DNA from: Methanobacteriaceae archaeon
GTDB lineage: Archaea; Methanobacteriota; Methanobacteria; Methanobacteriales; Methanobacteriaceae
Direction of reading: 5' to 3'
Length of the DNA stretch: 64,000 nt
Assembly (NCBI GenBank): GCA_030016715.1
Contig: JASEJD010000006.1
Span: forward strand, 1-64,000
The translations under genes and the position numbers were made by a program. Positions 11,185 to 19,907 of the stretch are shown here, one piece after another (the first letter of the stretch is position 1; each line of letters begins with the position of its first letter). The notes under the pieces are model-generated. The model was not told the DNA's origin and ran no database searches. It saw nothing but the letters and a program-made list of their open reading frames with translations.

Positions 11185-11955
11185 GTGGTGATTAAACTGC
11201 TACTAGAAATAACTGATCTAGCAGTTGAAGTTAGTGGAAAAGAAGTTTTAACTGATGTAGATTTGTATATAGATAAAGGAGAAACTCATGTTCTTCTAGG
11301 GCCAAATGGAGCAGGTAAAAGTACGTTATTTATGACCTTGCTTGGATTTCCTAAATATAAAGTTACTCGTGGCGAAATTTTGTTTAAAGGTGAAAATATA
11401 ACCAATTATTCTACCACAGACCGCGTACGTATGGGTATTGGAGTAAGTTTTCAAAATCCCCCAGCAATTAGAGGCGTTAGATTAGAAGATATACTAAAAG
11501 TAGAAAGTGGAGCAGATGAAGATGCTGAAGAACTTGATCCCGAAGTAATGGAACTGGTTCATAAACTAAAGTTTGATGAAAAATTCTTAGACCGAGATGT
11601 TAATCTTGGATTTTCAGGGGGAGAGGTAAAAAGATCAGAAATTTTACAGTTACTTGCCCAAAAACCAGACTTTATAATGTTCGATGAACCCGATTCAGGG
11701 GTAGATATTGAAAATGTCGAACTTTTAGCAGAACAAATCAACATTTTACTGGAAAAAGATAAAAAAATTGGTATGAGAGAAAAATCAGGACTTTTAATTA
11801 CCCATTTAGGTTACATACTAAATTTTGTAATAGCCGATACCGCCCATGTTTTAATGGATGGTAAAATAGCTTGTTCAGGAAATCCAGCGGAAATCTTAGA
11901 CGATATTAGGAAAGAAGGATTCAAGGGGTGTGTGCAATGCTGCAAAGTACATTAA
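11185..11955 (+). CDS. sufC: Fe-S cluster assembly ATPase SufC
   Basis: ABC-type ATPase that works with SufB to build Fe-S clusters in the cytoplasm. Walker A is GPNGAGKS (about residue 39), the signature is FSGGEVKRSE and Walker B is FIMFDEPDSG, the usual order for SufC. The length of about 252 residues is normal. Coordinates use the first GTG (11185), but the SD-like GGTGGTGAT at 11184-11192 covers that codon. It points instead to CTG at 11197, four bases after GGTGAT, giving the family-like start (M)LLEITDL. The gene overlaps sufB by 19 bases, so the two are one operon. Archaeal methanogens typically keep only this SufBC core. Confidence 0.92.
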   Translation: MVIKLLLEITDLAVEVSGKEVLTDVDLYIDKGETHVLLGPNGAGKSTLFMTLLGFPKYKVTRGEILFKGENITNYSTTDRVRMGIGVSFQNPPAIRGVRLEDILKVESGADEDAEELDPEVMELVHKLKFDEKFLDRDVNLGFSGGEVKRSEILQLLAQKPDFIMFDEPDSGVDIENVELLAEQINILLEKDKKIGMREKSGLLITHLGYILNFVIADTAHVLMDGKIACSGNPAEILDDIRKEGFKGCVQCCKVH

Positions 11956-13169
11956 AAAAGGCTGAAAAAGCAAAAGAAAAGAAAGCACTTTACGGTGAAG
12001 ATATTGACCTAGAAAAGTTCATTAAAGAAGAAGCAGATGAACATGAAAATGTTACCAAAGCAACTGAAGTGCCAAAAAAAGTGCAAGAAAGTCTTTTAAA
12101 AATTGGAGTCGACCCCAGTGAAAAAGAAAGATCAGGTACATTCATCCAAGTTGATCAAAGTGGAGTATGCACCACTTGCGCTTCTGAATCAGTGGAAATA
12201 ATGGGTTTAAATGTAGCTCTAGACAAATACAAGTGGTTAAAAGATTATATGTGGAAAGCAGTAGCTCCTGACACAGATAAATACACCGCACAAGCAGCTA
12301 TTAGAGAGTCAAAAGAATATCCAAGCGGTTATTTTATTAGATCTTTACCTGATTCAAAGGAAATATTTCCACTTCAAGCTTGTATGTTCATCGGTGATGA
12401 ACAGGTAATGCAAACTGCTCATAATATTATCGTTGCCGAAGAAAATTCTGAACTACACATTATTACAGGCTGTGCTACTGGTGAAGATGTAAGTTCTGCA
12501 TTACATGTTGGTGTATCTGAATTTTACTTGAAAAAAGGAGCAAAAATCACATTCACTATGATTCATAATTGGGCCGAACAAGTAGAGGTCCGTCCACGTA
12601 CTGGTATTATGGTAGGGGATAATGCAACATATATTAGCAATTACATACTTACAAGTCCTGTTAAAAGTATTCAATCATATCCTACTGCTTACTGTACCGG
12701 AGAAAATTCAAGAGTTGTATTTCAATCCATACTCGGCGGTCTAAAAGATTCTGTATTAGATCTTGGTTCTAGAGTTTTATTGGAAGGAAGTGGTTCCAGT
12801 GCAGAAATGATTTCCAGGGCTGTTTCAAAAGACCAATCACAAGTCTATTCCAGAGGCCACTTGGCTGGCCGAACACAAAACGTAAAAGGTCATCTGGAAT
12901 GTCATGGCCTGGTTCTTTCAGATGATTCTATGATATACGCCGTGCCAGAACTTGAAGGAAGCGCTACTGAACTGGAAATGTCTCATGAAGCAGCAGTAGG
13001 TAAAATTGCAGAAGAAGAGGTACTTTATCTGACTTCTAGAGGTCTTTCAGAAGAAGAAGCTGCCAGTATGATTGTGCGTGGATTTTTAAGTATGGATATT
13101 ACAGGCCTGCCCCCAGAACTTGCTGCAGAAACAAAAAATATGATTGATATGAGCTTAAAAGGAATGTAG
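11937..13169 (+). CDS. sufB: Fe-S cluster scaffold protein SufB/SufD family
   Basis: A 410-residue SufB/SufD-family scaffold, the partner of SufC. The beta-helix core is recognisable: HNIIVAEENSELHIITGC in the middle, then GHLECHGLVLSDDS and SHEAAVGKIAEEEVLYLTSRGLSEEEA near the C-terminus, all typical of the family. I take ATG at 11937, with GGGGTG six bases before it, rather than the GTG at 11928. The N-terminus is Lys/Glu-rich and probably helical. It ends at 13169 and is followed by T-rich sequence without a clear hairpin. It supplies clusters for the many Fe-S proteins here (MvhB, MvhG, MinD-ferredoxins, GltB), which is an inference. Confidence 0.92.
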   Translation: MLQSTLKKAEKAKEKKALYGEDIDLEKFIKEEADEHENVTKATEVPKKVQESLLKIGVDPSEKERSGTFIQVDQSGVCTTCASESVEIMGLNVALDKYKWLKDYMWKAVAPDTDKYTAQAAIRESKEYPSGYFIRSLPDSKEIFPLQACMFIGDEQVMQTAHNIIVAEENSELHIITGCATGEDVSSALHVGVSEFYLKKGAKITFTMIHNWAEQVEVRPRTGIMVGDNATYISNYILTSPVKSIQSYPTAYCTGENSRVVFQSILGGLKDSVLDLGSRVLLEGSGSSAEMISRAVSKDQSQVYSRGHLAGRTQNVKGHLECHGLVLSDDSMIYAVPELEGSATELEMSHEAAVGKIAEEEVLYLTSRGLSEEEAASMIVRGFLSMDITGLPPELAAETKNMIDMSLKGM

Positions 13170-13272
13170 AACCTTTTAACTCATTAAAATTTTTTTAAAT
13201 TATATATAATAAATATGGAGTAAACTGAATAATTATATCCCAATAAATAATATTAAAAATTAGGAAGGCAGA

Positions 13273-13545
13273 TTATTCAGATATAATTATAAACTCGCCC
13301 ACTTTTTCTACTTTTCCAAATGGCACTAATAAGAATTCTCCTTGTTTTTTAGCACCCTTAACATTAACATTTCTACCTTTTTCTACTTTAATGACAACTT
13401 CAGAAATTTTGCCTGTTTTGTCATTAATAATTAGTTCTTCCAACTCCCCAAGTATTCGCGCATTATCAGTTGCAACCTGATAACCCTTAATTTCACTCCA
13501 AATCTTTTCTTCCCCTTTAATTGGTTTCCTCTCTTCAACCATCAT
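13273..13545 (-). CDS. PRC-barrel domain protein
   Basis: A small protein of about 90 residues with one PRC-barrel: a first strand at WSEIKGYQVATDNARILG, then LEELIINDKTGKISEVVIKVEKG and LLVPFGKVEKVGEFIII. Such single-domain proteins are common in methanogens. In the known members the barrel sits in RNA processing or photosystem proteins, but the role in archaea is open. The start is ATGATG at 13545/13542 directly after GGGTGAT. The second ATG has the better spacing. It is placed 1 base after the cobY stop, so it is translated with cobY. Confidence 0.8.
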   Translation of the reverse strand: MMVEERKPIKGEEKIWSEIKGYQVATDNARILGELEELIINDKTGKISEVVIKVEKGRNVNVKGAKKQGEFLLVPFGKVEKVGEFIIISE

Positions 13546-13546
13546 A

Positions 13547-14128
13547 TCACCCTAAAAATTTCTCTATGAGTTTTATATCCTCACAAGTATTAATATTTAA
13601 AGCAAGTTCAATTTCACTTAAGATAAGAACTTCCTCATCTTGTATCTTGTTTATACATCTCAATATATTTAAACCTGAGGGTACTATGCCGTCAAAAACC
13701 ATGGATGGTTTCAAATTATTATTTTCAAAAATTTCCAGTGGTAATACTACACACATGGCTGGTTTTCCACATTTCTCATATTCATTTAAAACAAAATCAA
13801 TTAAATCGGATGATAAAAGAGGTAAATCTGCAGCTATGGTTAGAAGTATGGAATTAGAATCTAATTTAGATATTATTATACCTAAATCTTCCACATAACC
13901 TTTCCCTGGTGTTTCAATAACTTGAATTCCTTTTTTTTCAGCGAATTCTTTTGTTCTAGGAGTATTTGATGAGGTAGAAACTATAATTTCATCAATCTTC
14001 TTTGAATTATTCAATGCATCTATCACATAGCCTATCATTGGCCTGCCATTTATTTTTATTAAGGGTTTTTCTTGGGAATATTTCATCCGGGTACCTTTTC
14101 CACCGGCCATTATTAATGCTTTTATCAT
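13547..14128 (-). CDS. cobY: adenosylcobinamide-phosphate guanylyltransferase CobY
   Basis: A 193-residue nucleotidyltransferase with the sugar-nucleotidyltransferase-like motif MAGGKGTRM near the N-terminus, followed by EKPLIKINGRPMIGYVI and an ILLTIAADLPLLSSDLI segment that holds the metal-binding Asp. This is the archaeal, non-CobU enzyme that transfers GMP to adenosylcobinamide phosphate in cobamide synthesis. The ATG at 14128 is chosen because GGGGAT precedes it by four bases. The upstream GTG at 14140 overlaps that site. It is downstream of marker 14 and mtr, which uses a cobamide in MtrA, so the context fits. Confidence 0.87.
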   Translation of the reverse strand: MIKALIMAGGKGTRMKYSQEKPLIKINGRPMIGYVIDALNNSKKIDEIIVSTSSNTPRTKEFAEKKGIQVIETPGKGYVEDLGIIISKLDSNSILLTIAADLPLLSSDLIDFVLNEYEKCGKPAMCVVLPLEIFENNNLKPSMVFDGIVPSGLNILRCINKIQDEEVLILSEIELALNINTCEDIKLIEKFLG

Positions 14129-14168
14129 TTTTATCCCCACGGATAAATTATATAAATTATTTAACTTA

Positions 14169-15638
14169 TTAATCCTTTTTTTGTAGTTTCATCCTTTTTC
14201 CCAGTATGCAAGGCCCGCCTTGTTTTCCCCCTATAGGAATGTGAGGTGTTCCCATTGAATTCATACACCGGGCCATAACCGCTGCACCCATGGCCAGTGC
14301 ATCAGATACAAAAATAGTGTGATTAAAACGTTCCTTAGTATATTCCATTACTAACTTGGGCTTATGACCTGTTATACCTGCCCGTCCAGTTATTCCTAAA
14401 ACTGATCCTTCTTCTATAACTTCTTCGTCAAATGCCTCTTCTATCAGACGTTTAACTATCATTGCACTTATGTGATCAAGTGAGGCAAAAAGAGTGTGGA
14501 TATCTGATTCTTCATAAAATTTATGTCCCAGTTTGGTTAGTTTGGATAATTTATCACCATCTTTACCAGCATCGCATCCAATTAAAGTTGTTCCAGCATT
14601 ATATGCAGCTTCAGGATCAACTGGAACAGTTCCGAATCTTTCACGACCTTCAGGAACTTTTCTGATATCAATATATTCATGTACCTTTTCAGCATAGGAT
14701 TTTGCCAATTCCCAATCTGCTTTTTTTAGTATATCCTTATTATACAAATCTAATGCTGCCCCTCCCCTTTGATCAACCCTCTCTGTTCCTCTAATTATGG
14801 CATCTGGTATGGCCCCTGCCAGTCCACAGAAATTTCCAATAGTCCTTGCATAGGGATCATCACCATTAGTTATCCTACCAGCTAGTGTTGTTCCAAAATC
14901 GATAGAAACACAAGGATTTCTATAATCTACTTCAGTCCAGTTAGATCCAACTTTTATTCCTGCTGTTACTAATTCTCCCTCCATTTCATTTGCTACAACA
15001 ACTTTCCCTGTTGGTGGAAGTACGCTTACTACTGCTCCATCGAACATTACTTTATCTAGAAGTGTAAAATCTTGTAATCTTTCTGGTAGGCTCTGCTTGG
15101 AGAGTGCCGGCGACATCTTTTTGGGAGGAATTCCAGCCATTAAACAACCATCTGCCAGAGCAATTATTAGTTGTCCCACATCTTCTGGTGATGCAAAACC
15201 TGCAGTTACACCCGTTGATCGAACCACAAAATCAAGATCATTATCCATATCAATTTTTGATTTTTTCATTGATTCAAAAATAGTATCTCTTATCATTTCA
15301 GAAACAGATTCTTTTGTCAGTTCTATTCCCCAAACTGTTTGTCCAAAGACTTTCTCGTCTTTACGAGGCTTTCTGATATCTCGGGTCATCTTAACAGTTT
15401 TATCCAGTAAATAAGTCTTGCTGGTATTTAAATTAGTGGCGGTTAAAATACATTTAGTTGTGGTATTACCCAATTCTACTGAGGCTACTATATAATAAAC
15501 ATCCGGCCTCATAGAATAACCAGATCCAACTGTTTTTTTAGTAAAAGGAGAAGTTTTGGCATCCTCAACCGTAATGTATCTGCTTTTAGCAATAATGGGC
15601 TTAGAACCTCTTCCAAATATTTTATTTAAAAATGACAA
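14169..15638 (-). CDS. methanogenesis marker protein 14 (UPF0285/DUF2114), actin-like ATPase fold
   Basis: A 489-residue protein restricted to methanogens by my recollection of the family. I start it at TTG 15638 because GGAGG lies seven bases upstream; an in-frame ATG at 15686 has no such site. Two segments look like the phosphate loops of an ASKHA (actin/hexokinase-like) ATPase: SVELGNTTTKCI near residue 54 and SIDFGTTLAGRITNG near residue 240. A glycine-rich GITGRAGITGHKP follows later, and the C-terminus is basic. Reductive activators of corrinoid proteins share this fold, and the gene sits just downstream of mtr, whose MtrA carries a corrinoid. A role in Mtr reactivation is therefore possible, but it is my inference. 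Confidence 0.75.
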   Translation of the reverse strand: MSFLNKIFGRGSKPIIAKSRYITVEDAKTSPFTKKTVGSGYSMRPDVYYIVASVELGNTTTKCILTATNLNTSKTYLLDKTVKMTRDIRKPRKDEKVFGQTVWGIELTKESVSEMIRDTIFESMKKSKIDMDNDLDFVVRSTGVTAGFASPEDVGQLIIALADGCLMAGIPPKKMSPALSKQSLPERLQDFTLLDKVMFDGAVVSVLPPTGKVVVANEMEGELVTAGIKVGSNWTEVDYRNPCVSIDFGTTLAGRITNGDDPYARTIGNFCGLAGAIPDAIIRGTERVDQRGGAALDLYNKDILKKADWELAKSYAEKVHEYIDIRKVPEGRERFGTVPVDPEAAYNAGTTLIGCDAGKDGDKLSKLTKLGHKFYEESDIHTLFASLDHISAMIVKRLIEEAFDEEVIEEGSVLGITGRAGITGHKPKLVMEYTKERFNHTIFVSDALAMGAAVMARCMNSMGTPHIPIGGKQGGPCILGKRMKLQKKD

Positions 15639-15849
15639 GAAATTTCCTCCATAATAATATACATTTTTCATATAATGTTTATCCAAAAGTAATATAAATT
15701 TTGTGAAATAAATTTAAAGTAAAATAATTTCTTTTAAACTATTTTTCACATATTACTTTTAGATTATATTAAAAATAGTAGAAAATATGATTATAATATT
15801 TATTCTCATAAAATAAACAAGATTAGGTTTATTATTATTTATTTTGAAT

Positions 15850-15889
15850 TAAAAAATAAAAAAAATAAATAATAGGCGAATAATCGCCT
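15850..15889 (-). terminator. terminator of the mcr-mtr supercluster
   Basis: Read on the minus strand just after mtrH, AGGCGA-TTAT-TCGCCT is a perfect 6-bp stem followed by ATTATTTATTTTTTTTATTTTTT. This is a convincing intrinsic-type terminator. Beyond it, 15687-15850 holds no gene. Confidence 0.75.
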
Positions 15890-15901
15890 TTATTTAATGG
15901 T

Positions 15902-16834
15902 TTAGAGCAGTTTGAAGAATGGATGTTCTTCTATTGGCTCTGTTCCAATATCTTTTACTGCTTCTGATATGAATATATCAGTCATTGCACATGCTGGGAA
16001 TGCCATTTTGGCGTTTTCGATTGGACCTATGAGAACGAAGTCTCCACCAACCATTTGCTGGACAATGTTTGATCCAACATCAGCTACTGGCCAGGCTTCT
16101 GGATGTTCTTTTTTGTATTCTCTCATCCAGTCCCATGCAGATGGTACATTGTGAATACCACTACCAACTGGGTATCCCCATTTACTCTTTTCAGCAAATG
16201 AAGTTCTTACAGCAGTACCTGCACCTTGACCTAATGGAGTTACAGCAACATCCATTAAAGGTTTAGTAATACCTACTTCTTCAGCCCATTGGAGCAGTCC
16301 TTTGTCAATGACACCGGCACCGTCTTCCCATATAGCCATTCTACCTGCTACACCCATGTCCATAGCATTGAAACCTAAAACAATGGAAGCTTCCACGTCA
16401 GTTTCTTTAATAGCATCTATTTCTGATGCATCTGCTGCCATGTTAATTGAGTTGTAGATACCTCTATCTGCAGCTCCTACTTCTGTTACATACTTTGCAC
16501 CAGCAATTCTGGCTTCTGCTGAAGTAGAATCTATAAGGAACGGATTATCTGAGTGTTCAATTACAAACTCAATATACTTCACCAATGCTTCCGGAGTTTG
16601 TCCGAAAACATGCACAAAGTGTGGGTTACCAGTAGTATCTGACATTTCTTCCTGAATTTTCATCAATTCTTGTGCTTTTTCTGCGTCAAATACTCCGGCT
16701 TTCTCATCTTCTATAATGTTGTGTCCACCATAAAATATAGTACCTGCTAAAACAGTTGGATATTCACCAGGTTGACCGCCGACGTTAACGCCAGCAATGT
16801 CTAATACAACTTGTTCTTTATCAAACCTAAACAT
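15902..16834 (-). CDS. mtrH: tetrahydromethanopterin S-methyltransferase subunit MtrH
   Basis: A 310-residue soluble TIM-barrel subunit that moves the methyl group from methyl-tetrahydromethanopterin to the Co(I) cobamide of MtrA. The sequence opens MFRFDKEQVVLDIAGVNVGG and carries LIDSTSAEARIAGAKYV and SIVLGFNAMDMGVAGRM, the typical pterin-methyltransferase blocks of MtrH. It is the last gene of mtrEDCBAFGH, 19 bases after mtrG, with an AGGAGG site. The length is the usual one and all expected conserved stretches are present. Confidence 0.96.
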   Translation of the reverse strand: MFRFDKEQVVLDIAGVNVGGQPGEYPTVLAGTIFYGGHNIIEDEKAGVFDAEKAQELMKIQEEMSDTTGNPHFVHVFGQTPEALVKYIEFVIEHSDNPFLIDSTSAEARIAGAKYVTEVGAADRGIYNSINMAADASEIDAIKETDVEASIVLGFNAMDMGVAGRMAIWEDGAGVIDKGLLQWAEEVGITKPLMDVAVTPLGQGAGTAVRTSFAEKSKWGYPVGSGIHNVPSAWDWMREYKKEHPEAWPVADVGSNIVQQMVGGDFVLIGPIENAKMAFPACAMTDIFISEAVKDIGTEPIEEHPFFKLL

Positions 16835-16853
16835 ACGTAAACCTCCTAATAAA

Positions 16854-17108
16854 CTATCTAATGCCTAGAAGTGATAGAAATGCTCCTACAGCTATCACTT
16901 TGTATGCCATAAATAGGATTATGAGTCCTATTATTATACCGTATAAAATACCAATATCTCTACCAATCTGCTGACCCATTCTCTGTGAGATTTCACCAGC
17001 AGTAAATTCAACTTTTGATTCAATCTCATCTAATTTTTCATTTGCGGTATTAAAGTCATCAGCAGCAACAATAACACGAGGGATTGTGTTTTTTTCTTCT
17101 TCTGACAT
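16854..17108 (-). CDS. mtrG: methyltransferase subunit MtrG
   Basis: A small 84-residue subunit with a long charged helical N-part ([17 protein letters not shown]) and one C-terminal membrane helix ([19 protein letters not shown]). This matches MtrG, a stalk/anchor subunit of the Mtr complex. It is between mtrF and mtrH in the canonical order, with 2 bases separating it from the mtrF stop. Confidence 0.93.
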   Translation of the reverse strand: MSEEEKNTIPRVIVAADDFNTANEKLDEIESKVEFTAGEISQRMGQQIGRDIGILYGIIIGLIILFMAYKVIAVGAFLSLLGIR

Positions 17109-17110
17109 TA

Positions 17111-17317
17111 TTATACCCCCACCATTATTGAGTACAGAATCGGTAGACCTACCAATACCATGGCTAGGATAAATCCTATTGCCATACCAGAAATTCTGGT
17201 AGCAATAAGTCCTGAAAATAGCCGTTGTTCTCTACCGATTAGTTGGGTACGGTATTTAATATCCTCTACCACATTTTTCAATGCACGTACATTAGGTTTA
17301 TTTGATAATGTTATCAT
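17111..17317 (-). CDS. mtrF: methyltransferase subunit MtrF
   Basis: A 68-residue subunit with one C-terminal membrane helix ([21 protein letters not shown]). The preceding stretch ([26 protein letters not shown]) resembles the C-terminal part of MtrA ([20 protein letters not shown]), as is known for MtrF and MtrA. ATG 17317 is chosen over the upstream frame start at 17332 because GGAGGT lies seven bases before it. Confidence 0.92.
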   Translation of the reverse strand: MITLSNKPNVRALKNVVEDIKYRTQLIGREQRLFSGLIATRISGMAIGFILAMVLVGLPILYSIMVGV

Positions 17318-17333
17318 TTTTGAAACCTCCAAC

Positions 17334-18053
17334 TTATATCAACATCATCAATATTCCAATGGTCAAGGTAAAGGCTAAACCAAGGGCTATTCCTTGTACT
17401 TTACCAGAATACATACCAGCGAATATTCTCTGATCTGCACCTACCATTTTTACTTGAGTCTGTATATTACGGATTCTTGCTTCTATCAATGCTGTTTCTG
17501 GAGCTACGGGTTTAATTGCTTCGCCTTCTTCTTCTTCGCCTTCTTCTTCTATTTCTATGACCATCGCTTCTTCTTCAAATGCTCCAGGATCTTTTTCAAT
17601 GCATTCTTTTACTTTTGATTGAATGGCGGCTGCATCTTCAACATCGATCAAGTCCACTATTTCTAATTGTTGTTGGAATCTTTCAATCCCTTCCAGTGGA
17701 ATGTTTTCAATAAAAGGTATAGCCCCAGTAGCTTCGATAATTCTTCTCTTTTCGGGGTCTACTCCATTTTCATGAAGCGCTTGGATACTCTGGCCAGTGA
17801 TGTGTCCTTGTACCTCTGATCCACACAAGATTAAGAATCTTATATTTGGATTGGAAATCAGATTAGAAATAACCTTTTCAATACCCAGATTTTCTGTTTT
17901 GCATGGTCCTGCAATAGCGGCTCCTGCATCAACTGGTACGTCTTCTATGTGAGATGCGAGGGTTGCTGCTGCAACAGGGCTTTCTGGATCACCAACTACG
18001 TAGTCTCCATTTATTATGGGCCATCCTTCTGCAGGTGATTTTTTTTCTGCCAA
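17334..18053 (-). CDS. mtrA: corrinoid-carrying methyltransferase subunit MtrA
   Basis: A 239-residue subunit that binds 5-hydroxybenzimidazolyl cobamide. The cobalt-ligating His84 is present in [12 protein letters not shown], at the same number as in Methanothermobacter. The soluble corrinoid domain covers about residues 1-165. A strongly acidic linker follows ([14 protein letters not shown], about residues 166-180), and the protein ends in one membrane helix ([20 protein letters not shown]). It accepts the methyl group from MtrH and passes it to coenzyme M, coupled to sodium export by MtrCDE. It lies between mtrB and mtrF; the start has AGGAGG upstream. Confidence 0.97.
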   Translation of the reverse strand: MAEKKSPAEGWPIINGDYVVGDPESPVAAATLASHIEDVPVDAGAAIAGPCKTENLGIEKVISNLISNPNIRFLILCGSEVQGHITGQSIQALHENGVDPEKRRIIEATGAIPFIENIPLEGIERFQQQLEIVDLIDVEDAAAIQSKVKECIEKDPGAFEEEAMVIEIEEEGEEEEGEAIKPVAPETALIEARIRNIQTQVKMVGADQRIFAGMYSGKVQGIALGLAFTLTIGILMMLI

Positions 18054-18065
18054 TTAAAACACCTC

Positions 18066-18371
18066 CTACATTATTAGGGCAATTAGCAGTACAAGCCCTA
18101 ATATAAATCCGTATACTATGTTTGTGAGTTTACCTGCTGTCAGATATACTCCTTCCCTTCCACCATAAGAACCTTCAGCGGTTGTGGTTGGATCTAATGA
18201 GTTCATAAGATCATCAGCTGTAGTTTCTAAGCTGCTTATTTGTTCATTTATTTCGTCCATTGATAGAATTATTGCTTCTCTACCCAGTGATGTTCCCACT
18301 ATTCCTGAAGAAGGGTCAAGAGTAATGTTAAATTCAGGAGCTATTTTTATTATTGGTAACATTTCAACCAT
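18066..18371 (-). CDS. mtrB: methyltransferase subunit MtrB
   Basis: A 101-residue protein with a soluble N-part ([17 protein letters not shown]) and one C-terminal membrane helix ([17 protein letters not shown]), the standard layout of MtrB. GGAGG is seven bases before the ATG. It is followed by mtrA after 12 bases. Confidence 0.94.
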   Translation of the reverse strand: MVEMLPIIKIAPEFNITLDPSSGIVGTSLGREAIILSMDEINEQISSLETTADDLMNSLDPTTTAEGSYGGREGVYLTAGKLTNIVYGFILGLVLLIALIM

Positions 18372-18383
18372 TTCAATTCCTCC

Positions 18384-19190
18384 TTATAATTCATCCTCTG
18401 CTGGCATCCCTGTCCATTCTACTGAAGCAGCTTCGTCCAATGATGCTTGTAGGAAACTTCTGAATGATATAAACCATGCTAAAGCTCCTATAATGGCTAT
18501 TACCCACCAGGTTGGAGTAAATAATATGCTTAGTAATCCAACCACTGTCATAGCTATAAAACCAGTGGATGCTGCCAATTTCAATGTTCGAACTTGGTTT
18601 TCATTTGGACCTAAACATGCGTTGAATGGATGTTGAATGGCCATAGTGTTCAGAATAAACAAGATAGCAATAAATCCAGTATTAACAACTGATGTTAATA
18701 TTTGAGTTAAATCATAGTTTCCAGCAATTGCTGCTGAGAATCCTAGAACTGATAATGCTGCTGCACCTGAAAGTTCAGTGGTACATCTAACCAGTATAGG
18801 TATTTTCATTTTTACAATGGCTTTTCCTAAGAATGCCACAATAGCACCTAATATCAAGGCTAGGACAAATCCAAACAAAGGACCTAATATGGTAGGTATC
18901 CCTGCCATCATGGCTCCTGCTAGACCTGCTATAGCACCTACAATACCAATTGCCAGTGACATGTATCCTATGGATGGAACACCGGTTCCTAAACCATAAC
19001 TTGCCACTCTTCTTATTGCATCAGCACCCCAAACTATGGCACAGACTGCACCTAATGAAGCTATTAATGGACCTAAGACTGCATTATAGGGAGTTACGTA
19101 AATACCTACAAGTCCTCCTACAATTCCCAAAGCCATTATTTTTCCTGCTGATATTGCTCCTCCACTGGGTCCTCCTGCTGCTACTGACAT
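18384..19190 (-). CDS. mtrC: membrane subunit MtrC
   Basis: A 268-residue polytopic membrane subunit of the sodium-pumping part of Mtr. The start is ATG 19190 (MSVAAGGPSGGAISAG), which overlaps the mtrD stop as TGATG, with GGAGGTG upstream. An open frame extends further, to 19256, but has no such signal. About seven or eight hydrophobic helices are visible, for example MALGIVGGLVGIYVTPYNAV and ILGAIVAFLGKAIV. The C-terminus carries FRSFLQASLDEAASVEWTG. Confidence 0.95.
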   Translation of the reverse strand: MSVAAGGPSGGAISAGKIMALGIVGGLVGIYVTPYNAVLGPLIASLGAVCAIVWGADAIRRVASYGLGTGVPSIGYMSLAIGIVGAIAGLAGAMMAGIPTILGPLFGFVLALILGAIVAFLGKAIVKMKIPILVRCTTELSGAAALSVLGFSAAIAGNYDLTQILTSVVNTGFIAILFILNTMAIQHPFNACLGPNENQVRTLKLAASTGFIAMTVVGLLSILFTPTWWVIAIIGALAWFISFRSFLQASLDEAASVEWTGMPAEDEL

Positions 19191-19894
19191 CAGAAGACAC
19201 CTCCTTGAGTTAGTAATACTGCGAAGATACCTGCCACGAGTGAAGCAATTAGACATGCCAGTACTCCTCGCGGAATCCTCTTAAATTTAGGATCGTGGAA
19301 ACCTTCAATGGTACCACCAATGTTATATGAGGCAATAACTGCATTTATAAAGAATATACCTACAGCGAAAATTGCTCCGACTGTAGCTGCTCCCATTAAA
19401 CCATATGAAAGTCCTTTAAGAGACTCGTATAAGGCCCAGTATATTAGTCCACCACCAATACCACCTAGAGCACCTCCAATTAACCCACTGATGTAACACA
19501 CTGTGGGTAATCCGTGCCCTTCAGTACCGGGTGTAACATAATTTTCTTGTTCTAATTTGGTTATTGGGTCTACCGTAACTTTAGCAGATACTGGAACAAC
19601 TCCAACACCATACACATAAACAAGGTTACCTATGAGCATTGTTATACCTATCATGAGCATAGAACCTACAGCACCAGCAGCCAAGATTAACCATGTTGGT
19701 TGACCAGTCATTGCTGCGGCAGTTATAAGTCCAGTTAAACCAGAACCGGCTGCTAACATTGCAGTACCTGTTCCTACACCTGTAGCTGTTGCTATAGCTG
19801 CTGGAGCACCCCCTACTGGTATGAAGTGTACACCTCCACCAATTAAGACTCCTCCTGCAGTTATAGCTCCTATTAATAATAATGGATCCATCAT
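19190..19894 (-). CDS. mtrD: membrane subunit MtrD
   Basis: A 234-residue polytopic membrane protein, part of the MtrCDE sodium channel unit. It is Gly/Ala-rich with about six helices, from LLLIGAITAGGVLIGGGVHF at the N-terminus to VLACLIASLVAGIFAVLL at the C-terminus. It overlaps mtrC by one base at TGATG, which suggests coupled translation, and follows mtrE by 13 bases. Confidence 0.95.
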   Translation of the reverse strand: MMDPLLLIGAITAGGVLIGGGVHFIPVGGAPAAIATATGVGTGTAMLAAGSGLTGLITAAAMTGQPTWLILAAGAVGSMLMIGITMLIGNLVYVYGVGVVPVSAKVTVDPITKLEQENYVTPGTEGHGLPTVCYISGLIGGALGGIGGGLIYWALYESLKGLSYGLMGAATVGAIFAVGIFFINAVIASYNIGGTIEGFHDPKFKRIPRGVLACLIASLVAGIFAVLLTQGGVF

Positions 19895-19907
19895 AAATCC
19901 TCCTTAT

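Noticed and set aside
18184-19213. Plus-strand frames opposite mtrB, mtrC and mtrD
   Set aside because: They are reverse images of hydrophobic minus-strand codons, and have no start signal.
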